Assembly: GCA_001970955.1 (NCBI GenBank)
Contig: MPUH01000195.1
Location: forward strand, 1-64,000
Source: Stentor coeruleus
Lineage: Eukaryota; Ciliophora; Heterotrichea; Heterotrichida; Stentoridae
Direction: 5' to 3'
DNA: 64,000 bases
The notes under the pieces were generated by a model that was given only the letters and a program-made list of their open reading frames with translations, did no database searches and was not told the origin of the DNA. Position numbers and translations under genes: made by a program. Below are positions 20,887 to 31,000 of the stretch, piece after piece (the stretch's first letter is position 1; the number at the start of each line of letters is the position of its first letter).

Positions 20887-23220
20887 TCACTTTTTAATGC
20901 GTTTTTCACAAGAGTTTATTGGCTTAAACTGTTCAAAATTAGCAGACTCAAGATCGAATCCATATTTCTGTTCCTGATTTTGCAAATATATTTGTTTAAA
21001 ATAAGCGATTTCTGACAGAAACGCATTCGGTAATTTGCCTCCAAGATCTTTACATGCTTGAATCATTTGACTTTCATCAATAATTTCTTCAGGATTTTTT
21101 TTCTCTGCTCTTGCAAGTTTTTTTCTTATAACTTCCAGTCTAGATTTTAAATTTTCAAACATTTCTTTTGTTTTACATTTACCATACTTAATCTCATCAA
21201 AATTGACCTTAATTTTTTTTGTATTTTCCACATCTTTATCTATAAAAATATCAATCAAATCAGTTTTTTCATCAACAGCTATTATAGACTTACTAAATTC
21301 ATCAGGGTTTATATTTTTTTTAATAGGGACAACATTATTTTTAGGTTTATCTTTTATCAACGGAATACAAACTTTTTTTACTTGAGGCAAAGAATTATAA
21401 TCCAAACTATGCCTTTGTCCTTTATTTAACCCTTGTAAACCTTTTTGACCTACCCCTTTATGATTGTTTTTATTCATTTCCACTGTTATAATAATATTAT
21501 TCTTACCATCCTTTAATTTCTGAGCATTTTCTCCAACACTAATTTTCGCCATTTTAAATTTTTTAAATGTTTTTACAACAGTTTCAATAAGAATATTATC
21601 ATAAATCATATGTCTTATAACACAATCTAAATCCTCTTGTTTCATATCTTGTAACAACCCAAAACTATCATTTTTAACCTTAGCCAGTTTTTCTTTTTGT
21701 TTACATCCTCTAAGAAAAGATGATATCTGAAGAAGTGTACTGATACCTTTAGGGAGATTTTCTATAAAATTCAATATTTTAATAGCTTCTTGAGTAAAAT
21801 CACGAATAAGACCTTGACGTTTAAGAATACAACAATCGCACATAGAGTTACAATTTTTACTATCAAAATTTTCGCCAAAGTGTTCAAGAATCATTTTTCT
21901 TCTACAAACATAAAGATTCTCACAATATTTCATAACTTGATAAAGTTCAGTAAAGTTTAAACTTTGTCTTTTTTGTTCGTTCATAAGTTTATCATGTTTG
22001 TTTTTATCTGAGTAATTGAAATAAATTATACAATCTGAAAGTAGATTGTCTCTTCCTGCACGACCTGATTCTTGGTAATAGTTTTCTAAGGATTTTGGGA
22101 ATGAATAATGGATTACATAGCGGACATCTTTTTTATCGATCCCCATTCCAAATGCGATTGTAGCGACTAAAACTTTTAAACTTCCTTCCATCCATCTATC
22201 TTGAGATTTTTGCCTATCTTCATTGGTCATATCAGCATGATAATATCCTGCTTTTATTTCATAATCATATCTGAGCTTTTCTGCAACACTTACACAATCT
22301 TTTTTTGATATGCAATAAATAAGACCACTAGATTGAAAATGCTTTCTTCTGATAAATTGTGCTATATCGTCTATACATTTTGTTGTTTTTTCATGTACTG
22401 AGTAATTAAGATTAGATCGGTTAAAACTGGCAAGATATAGTTTTGGCGCCCGCATTGATAATACTGAGACTATATCGTTTCTAACTTGCTCTGTTGCAGA
22501 ACCTGTTAAAGCTAGAATGCTTATGTTAGGGAATTTTTTCCTAAGACTTGATAATTTCAAATAATCAGATCTAAAATCTCTTCCCCATTTACTCACACAA
22601 TGAGCTTCGTCAATGACAAATCTACAAAGTCGACATTCTCTTTCTAGTTTTTTTAATAAATCAGTAACCTTTGAATTTTTAGCAAGTTTTTCTGGTGTAA
22701 CAAATAATATTTTTATTGAGAAATCTTTTAGGATCTCATTATAAAAAGCTTCTTCTTCTGATTGTGAGTTGCTTCCTGATATCACTTTACAAGGAATATT
22801 TAAAGCTTGTAGTTTTTTTATCTGATCATATATCAAAGATATTAATGGCATGATAACAATAGATATACCTTTACTCATAACAGCAGGAAGTTGGAAAGTT
22901 AAACTTTTTCCTCCACCTGTTGGCATGCATACAAAAGTATCATTTTGGCATAGGACAGATTCGATTATTTCTCTCTGAAATGGTCTAAATTTTATGTTTT
23001 TAAACACTTCTTGATTTATTCGAAAAGTTTCTGAGTTTTCAAAAGTTGATAACGAGCTGGATTGCTTAGAAGTTGACAGAATAAGTGATGGTTTAGAATT
23101 TGAGTTTAAAGAGGTTTTAGGTAAGTTTTGATATTTTCCATTATCTTTTATCTCTTCTGACTTTGGAGACTCATCTATTATAGAAATTATGGATGACAAA
23201 GAGAAGTTCCCAAGGGCCAT
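20887..23220 (-). CDS. RecQ-family ATP-dependent DNA helicase (BLM/Sgs1-like core)
   Basis: The 777-residue protein carries all RecQ motifs in order. These are motif 0 FRPFQREIIESVL (about 77), Walker A MPTGGGKSLTFQLP (about 98), the DEAH box VIDEAHCVSKWGRDFR, motif III LALTGSAT, motif V ATIAFGMGIDKKDVRYVIH and motif VI YYQESGRAGRD. The RecQ-C-terminal zinc cluster follows (YCENLYVCRRK, then CNSMCDCC), with its four expected Cys. A winged-helix-like part follows, but no clear HRDC domain; instead there is a Lys/Asn-rich, probably disordered stretch and a helical end. It should unwind DNA 3' to 5' in recombination and repair in the nucleus. Catalytic residues look intact. Confidence 0.95.
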   Translation of the reverse strand: MALGNFSLSSIISIIDESPKSEEIKDNGKYQNLPKTSLNSNSKPSLILSTSKQSSSLSTFENSETFRINQEVFKNIKFRPFQREIIESVLCQNDTFVCMPTGGGKSLTFQLPAVMSKGISIVIMPLISLIYDQIKKLQALNIPCKVISGSNSQSEEEAFYNEILKDFSIKILFVTPEKLAKNSKVTDLLKKLERECRLCRFVIDEAHCVSKWGRDFRSDYLKLSSLRKKFPNISILALTGSATEQVRNDIVSVLSMRAPKLYLASFNRSNLNYSVHEKTTKCIDDIAQFIRRKHFQSSGLIYCISKKDCVSVAEKLRYDYEIKAGYYHADMTNEDRQKSQDRWMEGSLKVLVATIAFGMGIDKKDVRYVIHYSFPKSLENYYQESGRAGRDNLLSDCIIYFNYSDKNKHDKLMNEQKRQSLNFTELYQVMKYCENLYVCRRKMILEHFGENFDSKNCNSMCDCCILKRQGLIRDFTQEAIKILNFIENLPKGISTLLQISSFLRGCKQKEKLAKVKNDSFGLLQDMKQEDLDCVIRHMIYDNILIETVVKTFKKFKMAKISVGENAQKLKDGKNNIIITVEMNKNNHKGVGQKGLQGLNKGQRHSLDYNSLPQVKKVCIPLIKDKPKNNVVPIKKNINPDEFSKSIIAVDEKTDLIDIFIDKDVENTKKIKVNFDEIKYGKCKTKEMFENLKSRLEVIRKKLARAEKKNPEEIIDESQMIQACKDLGGKLPNAFLSEIAYFKQIYLQNQEQKYGFDLESANFEQFKPINSCEKRIKK

Positions 23221-24357
23221 TTATATAATATACCATTAGCCCTTATTACCATATATATTAGATTTTAGATAAATCTATGAAGCTTTATGAGTATATTTAT
23301 TCTAATCATTCACTAAAAAATCAATGCTTTCAATAATAACTGAGAATGCATTTAAATGATTTTCCTAAAACTAGATTATTATTTTATAATCGTATTCTTT
23401 CTTTGAAGTTGTAGGCTTGATCGCTGATAAACCTTTATTAGCACTAAATTTGGTGGAGATATATGTCAAGGTATGTCACAAAACTTTAAAATTTCAAAAA
23501 TTGCTGAGAAGCACTGAAAGAATTAGTAAAAATCACTAAATAAGTCAACACTGGGGAAGAAAATACAATAATTATGAATGGAAACCCTGGCAAATTGTTT
23601 AAAATAAAGAAAGGTGTCAGACAGGGTGGCTGTTCATCTCTAAATGCTTTAATTTTATGCAAAGAATTTATATGGGCAATGATAAAAATTCTTATGGAGT
23701 AAAAATATCAAACAACAGGAAAGTAGGAATCTTATTTTATGTAGACGATATAGTCCTAGTTTTAGATTCTGAAAAAAAATTATAAGGCTTAGGTATAATA
23801 GTTGAGAAATGGGTCACAAATCAAAGGTAGTGATATATGAAACTAATCATAAACCACAAATAGTAATCAATAAAAGACTATTTAAAGCTACTAACTTATA
23901 TAAATATCTTGAATATATCTCAAATAAAAGAAAAAAATAGCAAAAGCATTTAATCGATAGAAAAACTAAAATGAAAATAGCCCTAGGTTTTTTTAACATA
24001 GTAAATACACTGAAAAAAATCCTAATACAAAAGCATACATAAAGCAATTGGATTATATGAAACAGAAATTATAACTAATCAAGAAAAGTGCGAAAAAATA
24101 ATAGAAGATATAAAAATGCCACAGAGAAAATATATCAGATTCTTATTAAAATCTAATCAAAATATTAGACAAAAACAAAAAATAATCAAAATCGACAGAG
24201 AAATAAAAAACTTCATTACAAAAGCATACAACAAAAGAAGAAAACTAACAAAATCTAGACAATATTCAAACAATAATTAAAACAATAATTCAAACAATAA
24301 TTCATAACTAATAATAATAATCAACTTTTAAGGCTTAACATTTGCAAATTACTGATT
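23221..24357. other. Intergenic region containing a dead LINE
   Basis: It lies between the RecQ and importin-alpha-like genes, both on the minus strand. Roughly 23500-24335 is a degraded non-LTR retrotransposon 3' part on the plus strand, described separately. 23221-23500 is ordinary AT-rich DNA and should contain the RecQ promoter. Confidence 0.75.
23500..24335 (+). mobile_element. 5'-truncated, degraded LINE (non-LTR retrotransposon) fragment
   Basis: Reverse-transcriptase motifs are readable: NGNPGKLFKIKKGVRQGGCS matches the GVRQGD-type motif of LINE polymerases, and VGILFYVDDIVLV carries the catalytic YVDD. The two lie in different frames and further stops follow, so the copy is inactive. 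Downstream, C-terminal-like basic peptides (CEKIIEDIKMPQRKYI) continue to about 24270. The 3' end is a short tandem of ACAATAATT-like units at about 24267-24335, as in LINE tails. The endonuclease domain is absent, consistent with 5' truncation on insertion. It lies directly next to the 3' end of the importin-alpha-like gene. Confidence 0.85.
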
Positions 24358-25839
24358 CTAATAATTCCAGGAAAACTCATAAGCCATATCCTTCTTAAAA
24401 AATTCCAGTATATCTTCAGCTATCATTTGTACTGTTGTATTAGGATTATTACATAAGCTTTCAACAACATCAATACATTGTGTATATTCCATAGATTCAA
24501 TCGCTTCCATCGAATCATTCTCCCCATAAACTTTCAACACAGCAATAATAAATTTCAAACAATTTACAATACTCACAGGATTCACACTGCAAAGGGGCCC
24601 TTTAATAAAATAAAACACTTTTTTATCAACAAAAACTCTAAAGTTTCGATAATTCGCTAAATGAGACGAATTATAAAAAACAAAACTCAGTTCCTTAATA
24701 AAATGATAATCATCAACTTCAAGTTTACATATAAGTTTATCTATAATCTCATGTTCTAACAAATATTGTAAATATTTATTTCCAGATGCGATTATATTAG
24801 AAATAATATAAACAGTTTCTTTTCTTACTGAATTTGAATGAGAATCAATAGTTTTTATAAGATAATTAAAAATATTATGTTCAATAAGTTCATTGATTTG
24901 AGGTGGATCTCCATATGATATATTCCCAATTATATAAATAGAAGCTTCTTGTATTTGTTTATTTTTATGCAAACATAATTTTAATATATCATCAAGTATT
25001 CCAAGATTTATCACAGCTTGGATTTTCCTAAGGTTTTCTCTACAAAATAAACTTAAGGCGGTTAGAGAATTTATAGTGATTTTTGTTTTTTTTATCATGA
25101 GGAATTTTTTTGTTGTGGCCAAACAGAGCTCAAAAACTTCATGAGGAAGGGTTTTTTGATCAATTGCTAAGCTTTTTATAAATTCACTTGTGATTCTTAA
25201 GCATTTTATGTTGTTGGTTTGATAAGAATAATTGATAAGTTTTTTATGTATGCCAAGGGATATGATTTTTTCACGCATTTCCGAACAGTCTGATGCTAGG
25301 TCTGCAAATGTTTTAAAAACTTTAACAGAAGTTTTAGGTTTATTTTCGTTTAAGCATAAAACCAGTTTATTTAAGTCTAAAGAATCGATATACAACATAG
25401 GGTTATAAGATATTTTTGATGTTAATACCATTAGAATTGTCATGGCGATTTCTGAAATTTCATCTTCATATATACTATCTAAAAAATCCGTAAACCTAAG
25501 AACAAGATTAGGAAAATCCAATATTTTCAAGTCTTGATTACTTTGGCATATAATTAATATCTGATTTAAAACCATTTTGCAATTGTTTTGGTCTATGAAG
25601 TTAAGAAGTTTTTCTATAGCACCAAAAGAAAATTCCAACCTTCCTTTTATAGTAATTTCTTCTTTTCCAGCCTGTAATTCACTGTTAATATTTTTTTCTC
25701 TGTATTTTATTACTGCCTGTTGCCTTTTGTTTTTTCTCAGATGTACAGCGAAGTTTAATCTTTGTCCTATATGGTCTTGGGGGGCTTTCATAAAATTGTT
25801 TTTTCTTTGTTCGATTCTGTAAATAGTCTCAGAGTTCAT
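24358..25839 (-). CDS. Importin-alpha-like armadillo-repeat protein
   Basis: The 493-residue protein has a basic N-terminal segment (VHLRKNKRQQAVIKYREKN, about residues 30-48) like the importin-beta-binding domain. It is followed by about nine armadillo-type repeats of 40-42 residues, for example LCLHKNKQIQEASIYIIGNI and SHSNSVRKETVYIISNI. Importin alpha carries nuclear-localisation-signal cargo into the nucleus with importin beta. Typical Trp/Asn pairs of the cargo groove are less regular than in canonical members, so it may be a divergent paralogue; ciliates have two nuclei and are known to use specialised import factors. Length is close to the usual 500-530 residues. The LINE fragment adjoins its 3' end. 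Confidence 0.82.
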   Translation of the reverse strand: MNSETIYRIEQRKNNFMKAPQDHIGQRLNFAVHLRKNKRQQAVIKYREKNINSELQAGKEEITIKGRLEFSFGAIEKLLNFIDQNNCKMVLNQILIICQSNQDLKILDFPNLVLRFTDFLDSIYEDEISEIAMTILMVLTSKISYNPMLYIDSLDLNKLVLCLNENKPKTSVKVFKTFADLASDCSEMREKIISLGIHKKLINYSYQTNNIKCLRITSEFIKSLAIDQKTLPHEVFELCLATTKKFLMIKKTKITINSLTALSLFCRENLRKIQAVINLGILDDILKLCLHKNKQIQEASIYIIGNISYGDPPQINELIEHNIFNYLIKTIDSHSNSVRKETVYIISNIIASGNKYLQYLLEHEIIDKLICKLEVDDYHFIKELSFVFYNSSHLANYRNFRVFVDKKVFYFIKGPLCSVNPVSIVNCLKFIIAVLKVYGENDSMEAIESMEYTQCIDVVESLCNNPNTTVQMIAEDILEFFKKDMAYEFSWNY

Positions 25840-25927
25840 TATGTATTTATAAAAAAGTGTTCTTTGTATGTATTAAAATCCCCGATCTTATAGTTTTGAT
25901 ATAAAATCAAACTTTTAAAAAAAAAAA

Positions 25928-25999
25928 CTCCGAGGCCGGGAATTGAACCCGGGTCTCCTGCGTGACAGGCAGGAATACTTACCACTATACTACCTCGGA
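25928..25999 (-). tRNA. tRNA-Asp (GTC), copy 1
   Basis: 72 nt without an intron. The acceptor stem TCCGAGG pairs with CCTCGGA, and the discriminator is G. The anticodon stem CCTGC/GCAGG encloses the loop CTGTCAC, giving anticodon GTC. The T arm contains the B-box GGTTCAATTCC, and the A-box region TAGTATAGTGGTAAGT is intact. A run of seven T on the coding strand follows directly, a good Pol III terminator. Confidence 0.97.
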
Positions 26000-26120
26000 T
26001 GTTGTTGTTATAGTATTTTTAGCATAAATATATGTTTTTAGTATATGATAAATGTATATGATTGTAAAAATTATTACTTTTTTTGTTGTTGTAGACATTT
26101 TTTATTTAAATCAAAAAAAA

Positions 26121-26192
26121 CTCCGAGGCCGGGAATTGAACCCGGGTCTCCTGCGTGACAGGCAGGAATACTTACCACTATACTACCTCGGA
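26121..26192 (-). tRNA. tRNA-Asp (GTC), copy 2
   Basis: Identical in all 72 positions to the copy at 25928-25999, with the same stems, anticodon GTC and G discriminator. It is also followed by a run of T on the coding strand. The two genes are in the same orientation, 193 bp apart start to start, and their flanks differ apart from the T runs, so the duplication is not just an assembly overlap. Confidence 0.97.
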
Positions 26193-26767
26193 TGTCTGAT
26201 AATAATAAGTATTTTTTTGAATATATAATATACTATAAACGAATTATAAATTTATCAATTTCTTTTTAGATGAAATTACTCTTGTGAGTTTATGATTATT
26301 TGCTTATGAAATATGTTGTATGGTTAGCATAATAAAAATATGTTTTTAGGATACACTTTTTGTTTTTAGATTGAGTATTTGGAAATTGTGTATTTATGTT
26401 TAAAGAAGTAAATAGGAATAAAATTTGATATAAAGGTTTAGATGAAGGGAATTTATAATTACTTTTTATGAAGTTTGGAAGTTGTAAACATTGAATTGAT
26501 AAACTTATAAGAAAAAAAAATAACTACAGTACTTTTATATATGATTATATTAATTTGGGGGTAAGAATAAGTCTAAAAGCTTAATCTTTTGTTTTATATC
26601 TATTACCAGTATTATTTATTATAAAATTTTTCCTAAGACTCTGTTAAATATTTTACCTACATCCATTTTCTTTGTGCAAATGCTATCCTATCATTTAACT
26701 AATCCTTTTAGTAAATTAAACCAATAAACTCTAAGCTAATAATATATTATAACACATATAATTCATT

Positions 26768-28000
26768 ATGGAAACTGAGAATTCTTATCCATCTACTTTT
26801 GGTATTATAAACCTAAGCCCTTGTGGGGAAATAAAAGAACCAAAAGCTTCAGCCAAGCCTACTTACTCAAAAAAACCTCCATGCAGTCCTAAGAAGCCAG
26901 ACTCTCAAAACAACTCTGATATACCTTTATCTCCTAGTCCAACAAAAAAACGTATCGAATGCAACAAAGAAAACGGTTTTACTCTAAAACTTTTTACTGA
27001 AGACCACCCTGCAAGCGAAATAAGCCTTTTCAAACTTAGCGAACCTGAGAAATACCCAGAAATCACCATTCAAAAAGAAGTTATAAAGAAAACAAGCACA
27101 TCCTGCACAGTTGATGAAAAATCTGAAAAAAAACTAATAAAAAACCTACATGAAAATGACCCTAAACCCCAAATCACAAAGAAAATGCAAAAATCAGCAA
27201 CATTAATTGCTTGTGGCATACAAAAAAAACCCCAAAACTTAAATTTTATTACCCCAGAACGACAAAGGCTTATACAAAAAACATACACTCCAGTACTCAA
27301 AGAAAAGAAAAAAAAGCCATCAACTTCTAATATCATAGAAACAAAATACAATAAAAAACCAAGACAATTATCAAGTTATGATTTATCAGATTGTTGTAAA
27401 CGTATATCACTTTTTGATGCAAATCAAAGTAAATCAATATCAGGCAATGAAACTTGTAGTTCTTTTAAAGATCAATCAACTCATACTGATGATTTAAGTC
27501 TTGGTGAAATGACTCCTATAAAAAATCATGATGAAATACATGATAATTTTCCTGAACAAAGTTTTTATTCACCTTTACAAACTATTCATATTATATCCCC
27601 ACCTGAAAAAGAATTAGAAGTTACCCCAGAAGAACCTTTAAGAGGTGTTAATGATTATAATTTATTAACACCTGAAATGATTGCTTGGAAAAAGGATTTA
27701 GAACCTAAAGCTCAAAAAAAGTTGATTTCAGAAAACAATAGTCCTAATATGGACTTTTTTTCATTGTCAAGTAGTAGCGGGGAAGAGTTAATTAGTGAAG
27801 TGAGTTTTTCAGATGATGTGCAGTCGGTATTTGGAGATAAAAATCATTTGATAGTAAGTTCTATTGATAGTGATATGCAGACTGATTCTGATTTTGATGA
27901 GATTCTAAAATTACTAAGTGACTCTGGTGTGATTAATGGGTTAAAAGTATTAGGGAAAATATCTGAGATCTTAAAATTAGTAAACACTACGCACAATTAA
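26768..28000 (+). CDS. Ser/Pro/Lys-rich hypothetical protein (410 aa)
   Basis: The protein is mostly low-complexity and presumably disordered. The N-terminal half is basic with many Ser-Pro or Thr-Pro sites (PLSPSPTKKRIE, LLTPEMIAW), the usual targets of cyclin-dependent and MAP kinases. The C-terminal half is acidic and Ser-rich, and the last 35 residues may form a helix (LKVLGKISEILKLV). No domain is recognised. Such composition is typical of phospho-regulated scaffold proteins of the cytoskeleton or nucleus. The 3' end converges on the XMAP215-like gene with only 74 bp between. Confidence 0.75.
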   Translation: METENSYPSTFGIINLSPCGEIKEPKASAKPTYSKKPPCSPKKPDSQNNSDIPLSPSPTKKRIECNKENGFTLKLFTEDHPASEISLFKLSEPEKYPEITIQKEVIKKTSTSCTVDEKSEKKLIKNLHENDPKPQITKKMQKSATLIACGIQKKPQNLNFITPERQRLIQKTYTPVLKEKKKKPSTSNIIETKYNKKPRQLSSYDLSDCCKRISLFDANQSKSISGNETCSSFKDQSTHTDDLSLGEMTPIKNHDEIHDNFPEQSFYSPLQTIHIISPPEKELEVTPEEPLRGVNDYNLLTPEMIAWKKDLEPKAQKKLISENNSPNMDFFSLSSSSGEELISEVSFSDDVQSVFGDKNHLIVSSIDSDMQTDSDFDEILKLLSDSGVINGLKVLGKISEILKLVNTTHN

Positions 28001-28074
28001 CTTAATCTATGTGTTTTATATAGTAAAATATTAATTACCCAACAATTTTCAATGACTAAATTACTGATTAGTAA

Positions 28075-31000
28075 TTATTTACTGGTTTTAAAGCTCTGTA
28101 TCCTACTTTTAATATCACTCAATGATGATGGAGTATTTTCCTCAGGTTTCTTCATAACTTTACTCCTTAAATTATCCAAAGTAGCTGTCATATCTGTACT
28201 TTGTGTAGCTGGTGTTGCTATACCATATCTTTGTTTCATCATACTAAGTCTCTCTTTAAAATCCTGCAAATTGCATCCTCCAATATTAGCATTTTCACTC
28301 ACATCTTTTTTCTTAGTCTTATTCTCCATATCTTCATTTGATTTTTGTTGGATTTCATTAACTGTAATTACTTCTAAATCTTTAATCTCTGTATTTGTAC
28401 TAATAATATTATTTGATTGATTTGTTGTATTATTAAGTAAAACTTTAATCCATTTCTCAATATGCACATCAGGTATTGAATGTTTACGAACTTCTTCATA
28501 ACTTTGCCATATACTGATTCCTTGTAATTTTACTATTTCTGTTAAAATAGTTTTCATTGTTTTACTACCAACATCTTCAACCCCAGCATTTGTAGATCCT
28601 GATAAATATTCATGCATTACAAGAAGTAATTTTTCAACTTCAATTTGATGTATAAGTCCATTCATGATTTTTGTTAGTTTTAATAAACATCTTATAATAA
28701 GTCCAGTCATTTTTTGTAATGAATTTGTAGTTTTGTATTTCGTCATAAGTCTTATTAGTACTACTATGATTCTAGTTGGTTTACAATGTTCTAATATTCT
28801 AAGCATAGTCCCATTAAGAGTTTTAAGCATAGCTTCACCTTCTGATTTTTCTCCAAGTTTTTCAAGTTCTTCAGTAAGAAGTCTTATAAGAATCTGTTCA
28901 GAAAGGGCAAAAAGTGAAGTTTCATTAAGTTCTCTCATGATAATTTTTGTACAACAGACTTTGTTGACAACATTTAAAAAGTATTTAGCGAATCTTAATG
29001 GAATTTCACCTAAAGGTTTGTCAAATGTTATAATTATGACTGCAGTCAGCGCATCAGCTAAATTATTAGCGTTTCTTTGTAGTTCTTCTTTATGGCTTTC
29101 AAGTTTATTTACTACATAATCATTTATGTTAACAAGAGCATCAACTCGTGCGCTCATATCTCCATTGTGTAAAATTTCAATATTTTTACTCATCTCACTG
29201 GTACTTTCATCGAATTTTAAAGGTTCAAGTAAAATACTTTCTGGGATTTTGTTTCGGTCATAAAGAAGGCTTTCGTTTGGGGGTTCAATATCGGTTATAC
29301 GTTTTTCTTCTGAAATTTTAGGGATTTCAGGAGATAGATTAGGGGAAGTTTCTTGAATATCAAGTGTTGGGGTTATTCTTGCATTTGGGATACTTGGGAT
29401 TTTATTTTCTTCAGTAGGAGGGGACATAGGTTTATTGCAGTGTGCTGGAGGAAGAGTTCTATGAGCTTCTTTACCAGTACGAATGTTTTGAGGTTTAGAT
29501 CCGTTTATTTCATGTGCTAATGATTTTGTATCTCTTGAGTCATATGATTCTATTGAAAGTTTAGGCTCTCTTGTATCTGATGGTAAATTAGGAGTTGTTG
29601 ATCTTGATGTGTCAAAACTTGCACAAAAAGATTTGTTTTTTGGTGTTTGGATTTTTGATACAATTGAAGCTTCTTTTGTTAGAGTTTTAGGCTTCACAGC
29701 TTTGAAGCGCTGCTCGAATAAATCTTTTACTTTGTCAGGAACTTCTCCTATTATTTGCCAAACTTGATCACCTTTGAGTTTGTAGATTTCACCCATTGTT
29801 TGAACTGCTGCGGTTCTAACATTATTATCTGAGCTGCTTGCATGTTTTGCTATTGCTTTAATATCTTTTCCTTGACATATTTCAATACCAAATTCTTTAA
29901 CTAATTCTGATAATTCTTCAAGACATTCTACTTTGCTTCGAGTATTTTTTGAGTTACAGCCATTAACCACGAAGATGAAAATTTTTTCAGGGTTGTAGAT
30001 TCTTGCTGAGTTATGGATTATAGACCGAATCATATTTTTGAATTGAACATTATTTTGACCACTTTTCTCACATATTATCGGGAGAAATAAATTTGCTTCT
30101 ACCTCATGCAGTTTATATCCTTCTTTATTTAAAGTATTGACAAGTGTCTCCAACATTTCCAAAATTCCTTTAATAAGTTGTGTATTCGCATTTTCTTGAA
30201 ATCTAACCCATACCCATCTAAACACAATATCCAATATTTCAATAAACTCCCTTGTCATACTATTAACCATAGTAGTAAAATGCCCAACTCCTTCAACTTG
30301 TTTTTTGAAATCATTATGATACATCAAAGCAAATAAATCAGGAGTTGTAGCAGTCCTCATTTGTTCTTTAAGTTTTTCTTGATAATCATTCCTAATATCT
30401 TCAACACTCCATTTACATTTAGCTTCCTGCTCAAGTCTTTTTATTTTACTTCCTGGAATAACAATAGATATTTCAACTAGAACTGAAACTTTATTACTCC
30501 GTATATCATTTTTTTTAAAAGAACTCTTAAGATCAGATTCACTTGATATCCTCGTTGGCATACCTGTCCTGCTTTTTTGTGACTCTTTTGATCCTGATCT
30601 ATTACTTTGTGATGCTTCTTTAGTTATTCGACTAGGTCTTGATGCTGTAGGAAGACTAACAGATTGATTAAGTTCAAGTTCAGGTGGTCCTTTTTGTTTA
30701 TATTTATCAAAAATCGTGTTCAAAGTATTCATAACAGCGGGTTTTATATCTTTTAAATAAGGTCTAAAAGCTTCAAATCCAACACATTCCACAATTTCAG
30801 CAAACAGACTCTCAGCTTTTGTCCTAATCGGTGCTGTTTTATCTTGTAAACAGGCTAAAGTCCCTTGAATATAAGGTTTCATATCATTTTCTTTAAACTT
30901 ATCCTTATGATCTAATAACCAAGCTAACAGTTCAGACCTTAATTCAGGATTTTCAATACATAAAGGAGCTGAAGAATGGGCAATAACAACATCTAATCCA

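Larger units (their letters stand above)
25840..26767. other. Intergenic region with two tRNA genes
   Basis: It holds the two tRNA-Asp genes described separately. Otherwise it is AT-rich and should contain the promoters of the diverging importin-alpha-like gene (minus) and the Ser/Pro-rich gene (plus). Confidence 0.7.

Noticed and set aside
23847-24047. Minus-strand 66-codon open frame in the LINE remnant
   Set aside because: Hydrophobic shadow opposite the degraded LINE coding strand, with no independent support.
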